In this document: one piece after another, positions 62,901 through 64,000 of the stretch
Position numbering within the stretch: the stretch's first letter is position 1
Layout of the letters: each line of letters starts with the position of its first letter
Translations under genes and position numbers: made by a program
DNA from: Roseiconus lacunae
GTDB taxonomy: Bacteria; Planctomycetota; Planctomycetia; Pirellulales; Pirellulaceae
DNA: 64,000 nt
Assembly: GCF_008312935.1 (NCBI RefSeq)
Contig: NZ_VSZO01000001.1
Location: forward strand, 1,550,001-1,614,000
Direction: 5' to 3'
The notes under the pieces: generated by a model
What the model saw: the letters and a program-made list of their open reading frames with translations, nothing else
Databases searched by the model: none
Told to the model about the DNA's origin: nothing

Positions 62901-64000
62901 GGAATCAGTAACAGGGGTCGCGGCGAGATCGGCGAGCAGCGGTATTGGCGTGTTGAAAGTGACATTGTCGATCGCGGAAGTATCGGTCGTGGATCCCAGT
63001 GAGAGGTCAACACGAGCGATGCCCGGCGTGGCGATGGTCACCAACTCTTGTGTTGCGCCACCTGCGTTAAACGTGTCGGAGAATAGAATGGCTCCCGTCT
63101 GATCGTATGCCGTTGCCGTCACGCCAATCGCTTCTGCATCAAGTGCGTAGAAGCTGAATAGATCTGTCGAGGCGGGTGTCGTCGTCCCTGGCACGACAAA
63201 AGTAAAGGACACTTTTCCCGTTTCCGCCGGATTGGGCGTCGACGCGCCGAATACGTTCGAAGGAGACACAGGGACAAAGTCGGTCGGGAACGCATTGGTA
63301 ACCTCGAGACCTCCCGATGTTTCAAACAAGATCCCTTTGTCTGAGAACTGGTCCGTGACCGCCGTCCCGATGGGCACCTCTTCGAACGTAATCTGTTGGT
63401 TGCCGACATTCGGATCGACATACATCGCCGACTGAGGAATCAATTGTGAACCCGTCGACGCCGTGTTCCACCAAAGTTCAAGTCCGCTCTGGCCAACCGA
63501 GTTCGCTGCGAACAGCAGATTTACCGGATAAAGCCCTTCCTCGGGGACGCTCAAGTTGAATCCCGAGAAGCTGAAACCACGGTCACCGGTCGACCCAATG
63601 AATTGGTTGTCGAACGTCAGATGGAAGCCATCGTCGCTTCCTACCGACATTGTGAGATCGATGTCCTCGGTCGCCGGGTTGAGATCCATCTCGTCTGTGA
63701 TCCCCAGATAGAAATCAATATCCAGAATGAAATTCTGAGCCGACAATCCCGCGACCTGATCCGGAGGGGTTGTCGTGTCGGCAAAGAAGGAGTTGAACGA
63801 ATTGCCAACGTTGATGACGGAACCGGGACGCGGGAAATCGATAAAGGGACTGAGCGTTGAACCACTGGGAGCCCGTGTGGCGATGTCACTCGGCAGTGGT
63901 GCCCTGCCGCCGCCGATGCCGTTGTAGAGGTCGATTGTAACACCATCGCCGTCGACACTCGGCAAAGGTGCTTCTGCCGAACGGTAGGTCACTTCAAAGT
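47985..64000 (-). CDS. Giant multi-domain secreted subtilase with dockerin (5' truncated)
   Basis: More than 5335 residues; the frame runs off the window, and the GTG at 63992 (residue 1 below) is probably internal. Order, by window position: PA14-like domain (about 63950-63420); CARDB (62955-62590); thrombospondin-C-like lectin domain (62330-61690, DDDFIGVAFGL, YYLLNWKQGNQ); Ig-like repeats; three CARDB (59960-58810); four Calx-beta repeats (58810-57550); another CARDB; a carboxypeptidase-regulatory-like domain (56260-55990); a Gly-rich linker (55456-55508); a Cys-rich beta domain (55430-54760); SbsA-type Ig repeats (53270-51650); SdrD-B-like domains (51400-50760); a subtilase with Asp4474 (IIDTGID), His4516 (GHGSHV) and Ser4701 (GTSMATP); more Ig repeats; and a C-terminal dockerin with DLNGDQLTDFNDY. 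It is likely a surface adhesin/protease. Confidence 0.92.
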   Translation of the reverse strand, partial: FEVTYRSAEAPLPSVDGDGVTIDLYNGIGGGRAPLPSDIATRAPSGSTLSPFIDFPRPGSVINVGNSFNSFFADTTTPPDQVAGLSAQNFILDIDFYLGITDEMDLNPATEDIDLTMSVGSDDGFHLTFDNQFIGSTGDRGFSFSGFNLSVPEEGLYPVNLLFAANSVGQSGLELWWNTASTGSQLIPQSAMYVDPNVGNQQITFEEVPIGTAVTDQFSDKGILFETSGGLEVTNAFPTDFVPVSPSNVFGASTPNPAETGKVSFTFVVPGTTTPASTDLFSFYALDAEAIGVTATAYDQTGAILFSDTFNAGGATQELVTIATPGIARVDLSLGSTTDTSAIDNVTFNTPIPLLADLAATPVTDSLLAQPMQQVTLDYSIENVGFAATTTSRVDAVYLSTDTQIDPGVDLLLRNSVANDIINPGEQLPVSRTVQLTGIAPGEYFLIVNVNDDQRIAEPNFTDNITVVPLSIPASAPEIVSQVPNGSTSDDISRITLNLSEPVSVAGANDTDNYVLTDLGPDRLPGGGDDQVIPVAPTYLNGTDVIDLAPVQGGVVDLANWVERDYATGGSGDWRIEGGGSSVKQYVNGSPTFFVSDFDFIDREFTGRIKVETSSDDDFIGVAFGLSVNPDNNRPDSYYLLNWKQGNQSSAEEGFKLLKITNSSTISASTVNDWMWNGENATSGGAQIQVLERLTNTTVGWADNTEYEFRFRYESNGDIDVSVRRSSDGAVFWQRSLNDPNALGAGKIAFYNYSQSSVRYSGLRQSEFLEEGTYQLLVASGAGALETNSGVPLNGDPDVPGFEDYISTFTIDQTPPIVSDVAILPVGAAVDFFDAGGVDPASAQSTLNYTLLSSGGDGTFGDGNEISIPINLASYANSSALLATDALGDEVYQLTIDGIVDSAGNALETPYTATLNLLTGPAIGSIDLQTVSDSGVSDSDNLTNDDTPTFDLSVNKAGLLEVDLDGDGVTDVSQLFTEPGTLAVETAPLTDGRRIASGDFFPAIGDPVSFSLPFTIDTQGPFVLPGFAEEQAPLSSRQIIFNEDIDVFSILPTDIVMLDPNLSVVPLTSANGIGNAFTFGFAPITLPGTYQITASAALTDLAGNPANQDQDLLNGEPFDDRPADTFKLLPDITPPEVVSLFPTGVINSDVDALFLEFDEAIWPGSFSVDDVSITGPNGQVGVASISDADLVFFTVELTTPISAEGDYDVSIGPEIEDLSGNQLSSAVSTTLTLDKTGPAVESVVPHFGANGQAEYFDVTFDSSILAESFTSNDISLVGPTGSIPVTDPVWIAGNTFRVDFADQSANGTYTLSVGPDIIDPASNLMNQDGNGTGGDPTDAYLDSFVVSSPDLVVENAILTPAIGLRSGEAFTVSYDVTNRGATQVGSGFHDRVRLVDVDTGDTLAATNVFYDAPTLGTLEQDESIARMATLMLPDGPPGIGDFDVLIDTDWFGVVQEDNESGTAETNNRLDPPLRFTAMINDYPDLKPTQLFTTDSTEIISGETVSLQWNTENVGNASVSDPFDEHIVVTDAGGNVIVDSTLRHDAADTGNDPIGAGESQSRTFEFDLPDGLAGVGDFTVTLTIDSADEVFEYSATNGESNNVATTTFASALGNYPDLIPQAVEAPAYIFAGTQMTVTWQTANPTDLDASGSWIEEVALVKSDSEIVLGEFPVEEALIPAFQSLNRVEQFTLPQGIDPGEWLIRVSVDNDDTFFEVDETNNTAFASLGTVVPVTLTLSSPTVSIAEDGAPINVRLTRSGDVDDALTVNIVSDDESELDVPAQVTIPASQLWVEFLASPVQDSTADGDRVANVTANILNPDGSESANYSPDTIPFTVTDSAVPELTLSLAVAEVDEGDSVTATVSRDISVNSEPMLVTLRVSNDSQLDVPISVSLDANEASTTFDVLALSDELVEIDRAYTVTASGFGQDTQSLLVRDVNRKDLTVTVDPFVIENSIFPSVGRVTRPVATDVSQVIQLRSGDPTRLTVPNTVTILAGRDFVEFPMYPVDNVTQGDSVNVAIEAKGIDPIDRSTPVPPGGSSVIEVRDNDSPTLTVTLDRGLVNEDAVNPAARGTVSRNTLDNSEALVVTLASSDTTEATVNSTVTIRAGESEAEFDVNAVDDFTPDGLQFVTVSAGAGGFNTGSAILVVSDVDKPDLRLSEISVPEAGLTDRVVDVVYKIQNEGRQPAPAGWTDRIYLSTDPILSDADTLVFEHEIDQTLDVGAELTVTAPVMLPPDVGEYFFIVQSDVKFDVDETLENNNRGFSQTIDVTAEYLVNASTEVEQAVMGTPVAIEGAATLADSGLPAENADIVVFVTSEGGFVRRINATTDASGQFSATFTPLPGEAGDYAIAGAHPGETSPASQDEFTLIGMRVLPRSTSHQIKDGTSLTQNLQLVNLSDVDLTAINFEIIGAPANLDIDVSPPAFARLVGLDTETFSYTIDVLNDSITIADFTIRVTASEGATLDVPVSVTVTPLMGRLTVPSRIDEGMLRGRLTPIDLEITNDGGASTGPIDVLLPPAPWLSAPSQIESLAPGETTKLQLVLNPDASLPLGPYSGSLVLSPTNASAVSIPFTFTATSDATGGLRITVVDELTYYGADAANVEGATVTLTNPFTDEVVASAVTDATGILLLDAIPEGNYELAVSAADHHTTRSSLVIEPGATIERTAFIKTRLVTYNWNVEPVEFEDRTRVTIESEFSTNVPVPVIVVDPGQIDLAQVENGFQQIEFTIRNEGLIQAEDLRLEFPSHPLWEITPLIDNIDVLPAKSSVNIPVIIRRISFDGSAFPNDLLANNQGPCSFTATIKWILLCGPFGIPYSVPIPVLNAHGNCGNTYSGSGGGGGGGGFGGGAGGNIGPSLNNPVFNYNPPEECDCVKRSLSLSVGVPIPLKDFSLGPVKGEVKVESKLEVKAETCCPEEDGATGLKFSGSAGITGEVGLTYFLAGGSISHTEVIGGYEYSFEITAGAPLEVKGTVTGSATVEKECDGEFKACGQVSIGLGASIGLKASVSGSRKPVGGLRVEKYGGEASISLQTGVSGSVQKCVGEETTGKICFDGVKFVAEAKLFIGEEVVGVGFEQEIAGASCIPESTATSALDALFEDLSDPQTLVNAYDGTEEDFKAALGMHPDSSLGQPITINEDGTIEDPPPADHSLFRTTSDVCAVVRLRLEQDVVLTRTAFEATLEVNNGAASRLEDLQVFITVIDVASGDIVDDRFAISEAIASTFTSSPDSSDELPLWDLAAEASGVLKWTLLPTDLAAPQGPTEYTVGGLMTYTLDGETINVPLYPAPITVFPDAALELKYFHQRDVFSDDPFTDEVEPSIPYDLGIMVSNVGKGTANNLEIVSAQPQIIENEKGLLIDFEIIGADVNNVPQPEALTIKMGNILPDETRVGRWQLTSTLQGHFVNYSASFEHLTGFGDPRTSIVKQVEIFETIRTVRDTRDGADDLYDFLTNDVDDEFDLPDTVHLSDMSVQPVGRGNLQAVLKNPVLGDLVAEIDVTMPDEFGYLLIDDPGDGQYLLDRVERADGSVVPIDTNVWLTDRTFKTQGERPIYENKLHLFDHGGSSGYRIFYRLDDEVAPVLTDIIDVTPDPRDASVDTIRAQFSEEINTSTLTFEDLGLTRNGTVVPLDDSIIISDLGDGLYEFGGLASFTSPAGVYRFSLDASGVTDYADNVGLGAEVDTWTNGTAPVYVVAIDPGSARQNMPVSQVDVSFSGDINPATFDIGDLALTRDGTPLAVDGLSIEPISDQWFRISNFADLTVAEATYAISVDGTGVANTAGTPGLGLEIATWTFDETAPALIELEQPETPRKIVELEFEVAFDEPIDAGTFTRDDVTMTRNGGVNLIDSLVSIEQVTETTFLIKGTNWNQGLEGNYELTVDASGIADLAGNLGQNALTVNWVMDFTNPLPPENLAMTPDTGVSDTDGLTRSREITLTGTLAETGLSVRLVDETLGEELGYATVDGTTFTHTFALGDGVNHRIRVRAIDGADNIADAVFDIVLDETSPVVTLTQVAPDPRDTPVTSLDLFSNEPMNWSLLSLSDLVLTRDDGPNLIDDSVSIDVLSDSLVRLSGLAGLTNLTGAYKLQVGGGLEDLAGNSPDSNVMTHWRNVDDQLAPISSVADGGQVNTPSFLVQWGGADEDGGSGLAFFDVFVSIDGGNFLLWQDATTAISATFDGEFGRTYAFYSVATDFAGNVEAAPVTADWQVEVPLGEATLGDFVWDDANFNGVQDLNEAGVAGVTVELFRVDPAGDVSVGSTATDGDGWYSFGGLDLFSQYFLTFATPDGYSFTKQDIGSDSTDSDVDFLTGSTDPFNVTNGLNNRWDAGLVQSGSISGVIWNDVNGDGQRQSGDYGLQGWTVYLDNNDNGFLDVGEPSRETDSDGRYTFDSVRPGRHVVAEVIESGYTQTFPGAAGATDNETHTGDTFVSRSYSFDGGSSLTFTPGQEIAGPTVPEASQLVGLNDFYDDPDYSGVDGSGHSVVIIDTGIDLDHAFFGGDQNGDGVADRIVFQYDFADGDNDASDHSGHGSHVSSVIASQDEMYQGVAPGSDIIHLKVFGDDGIGYFSYVEQALQWVIDHVDTYNIAAVNLSVGDGLNWTQPRGLHGIDDELAVLAGQNVITVAAAGNTYGLTGIEGLAYPAADPNTVSVGAVWDADRGGPWGSGDNGTDYTTAADRVTSFSQRHEEMLDVLAPGALITAANAMGGVSTMRGTSMATPYVTGAAVLAQQIATTTLGRSLSTHEFRYLLDASGAVVIDGDDENDSVPNTDATFLRLDLVALADAVSSYDGSQAVDPTSPDSDGAGGEVGPSAGGGFRYTIELAPGQHRDDIDFGNQPVDITGPSVLDVKDVTPDPRTTAVDFVDVVFDEEVDLGSFSFEDVTLSRNGVSVPLDATVTSSLVSGTTYRISGLGSFTVTEGNYTLEVSSAAVQDPFGNSGTDSASDTWTTDTSGPTSSVQSLTPAQTAKTFPVNVSGSDTAAAGFGSGIAAYEIYRLVNGTAWEFWTTVTANSPLAMYTGESGDSVGFYSIAIDAAGNRESKAPTIEAGTYVPDLDAPVTQVDAVDSTNPTFNVSFSGTDAGPTGLQHFEVFVSVDGAAVQSLGTVAAGSPDGSGVYSGSIAYQAIADGTSHSYRFFTTGTDGATTANVETPPASPADVTIDALFEVPAFLEATDFDVQRGAIQRSYIRYLDVTFNTQDFGDIITTLDDSDAGNDRLRLLRFNNDGSGPGDAVDLTGRATAVDQVMEIDFGEQGIGGDANSATGDGYYRLEMDLDGNGSFETVKAFYRLLGDATGNRSVGYEDTSPIFLNYFAAGPLDSDLNGDQLTDFNDYQRVIDNLNQTIDGGLHLDD

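Noticed and set aside
1-64000. CRISPR arrays, tRNA or rRNA genes, phage or IS elements
   Set aside because: I saw no regularly spaced repeats, cloverleaf-like sequences, transposase motifs or integrase genes in the window.

Overview
The window looks like a piece of a chromosome from a planctomycete of the Pirellulaceae type (Rhodopirellula-like). This is inferred from gene content, not from a database match. The supporting genes are secreted sulfatases, a DUF1501 protein paired with a DUF1549/DUF1553 cytochrome (PSD1) protein, a PVC-type heme-c/glucose dehydrogenase fusion, a PEP-CTERM protein, a dockerin-ended giant surface protein, and many GTG/TTG starts. I see no tRNA, rRNA, CRISPR array, IS element or phage gene.

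Layout. 1-377: 3' end of a superfamily I helicase. 488-6787: a secreted carbohydrate-processing set on the + strand, made of two sulfatases around a beta-helix/SGNH fusion protein. 7043-7960: a CheW domain split by a zinc-binding CZB domain. 7984-13366 (-): a tight operon of a secreted phosphodiesterase, a PSD1 cytochrome protein and a DUF1501 Tat protein. 13596-13970: a small TerB-like protein. 14119-18791: a phosphonate-catabolism locus, with an alcohol dehydrogenase divergent from a DUF5690 transporter, a FAD oxidoreductase and a phosphonatase-like HAD hydrolase. 18949-23794 (-): a coiled-coil membrane protein, a multi-heme sorbosone/glucose dehydrogenase-like protein, a DUF1579 protein and a small membrane protein. 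23934-27224: a large secreted protein of unknown function.

27307-33168 is the most unusual block. Six + strand genes mostly overlap or nearly touch: an extended SDR, a GT21 ceramide-glucosyltransferase-like enzyme, an unrecognised protein, a ketoacyl synthase III, a metallo-beta-lactamase-fold hydrolase and a GT1 glycosyltransferase. I read this as an uncharacterised lipid or polyketide glycoside pathway.

33205-35553 (-): a zinc-ribbon membrane protein and a gingipain-like C25 peptidase. 35799-38597: PdxA and a polytopic membrane protein. 38686-40053 (-): an agmatine-deiminase-family enzyme and a small basic protein. 40529-46555: a housekeeping regulatory run of HPF, PtsN, HPr, enzyme I, a DUF2344 protein and RNase G/E, closed by a perfect Rho-independent terminator. 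The PTS proteins have no sugar permease nearby, so they look like a regulatory (PTS-Ntr-like) phosphorelay.

47258-64000 (-): a PEP-CTERM protein downstream of a giant multi-domain surface protein (more than 5335 codons in the window, 5' end cut off by the window edge). The giant carries CARDB, Calx-beta and Ig-like repeats, a complete subtilisin triad and a C-terminal dockerin. Where I moved a start inward from the longest open frame, the reason is given in that entry.
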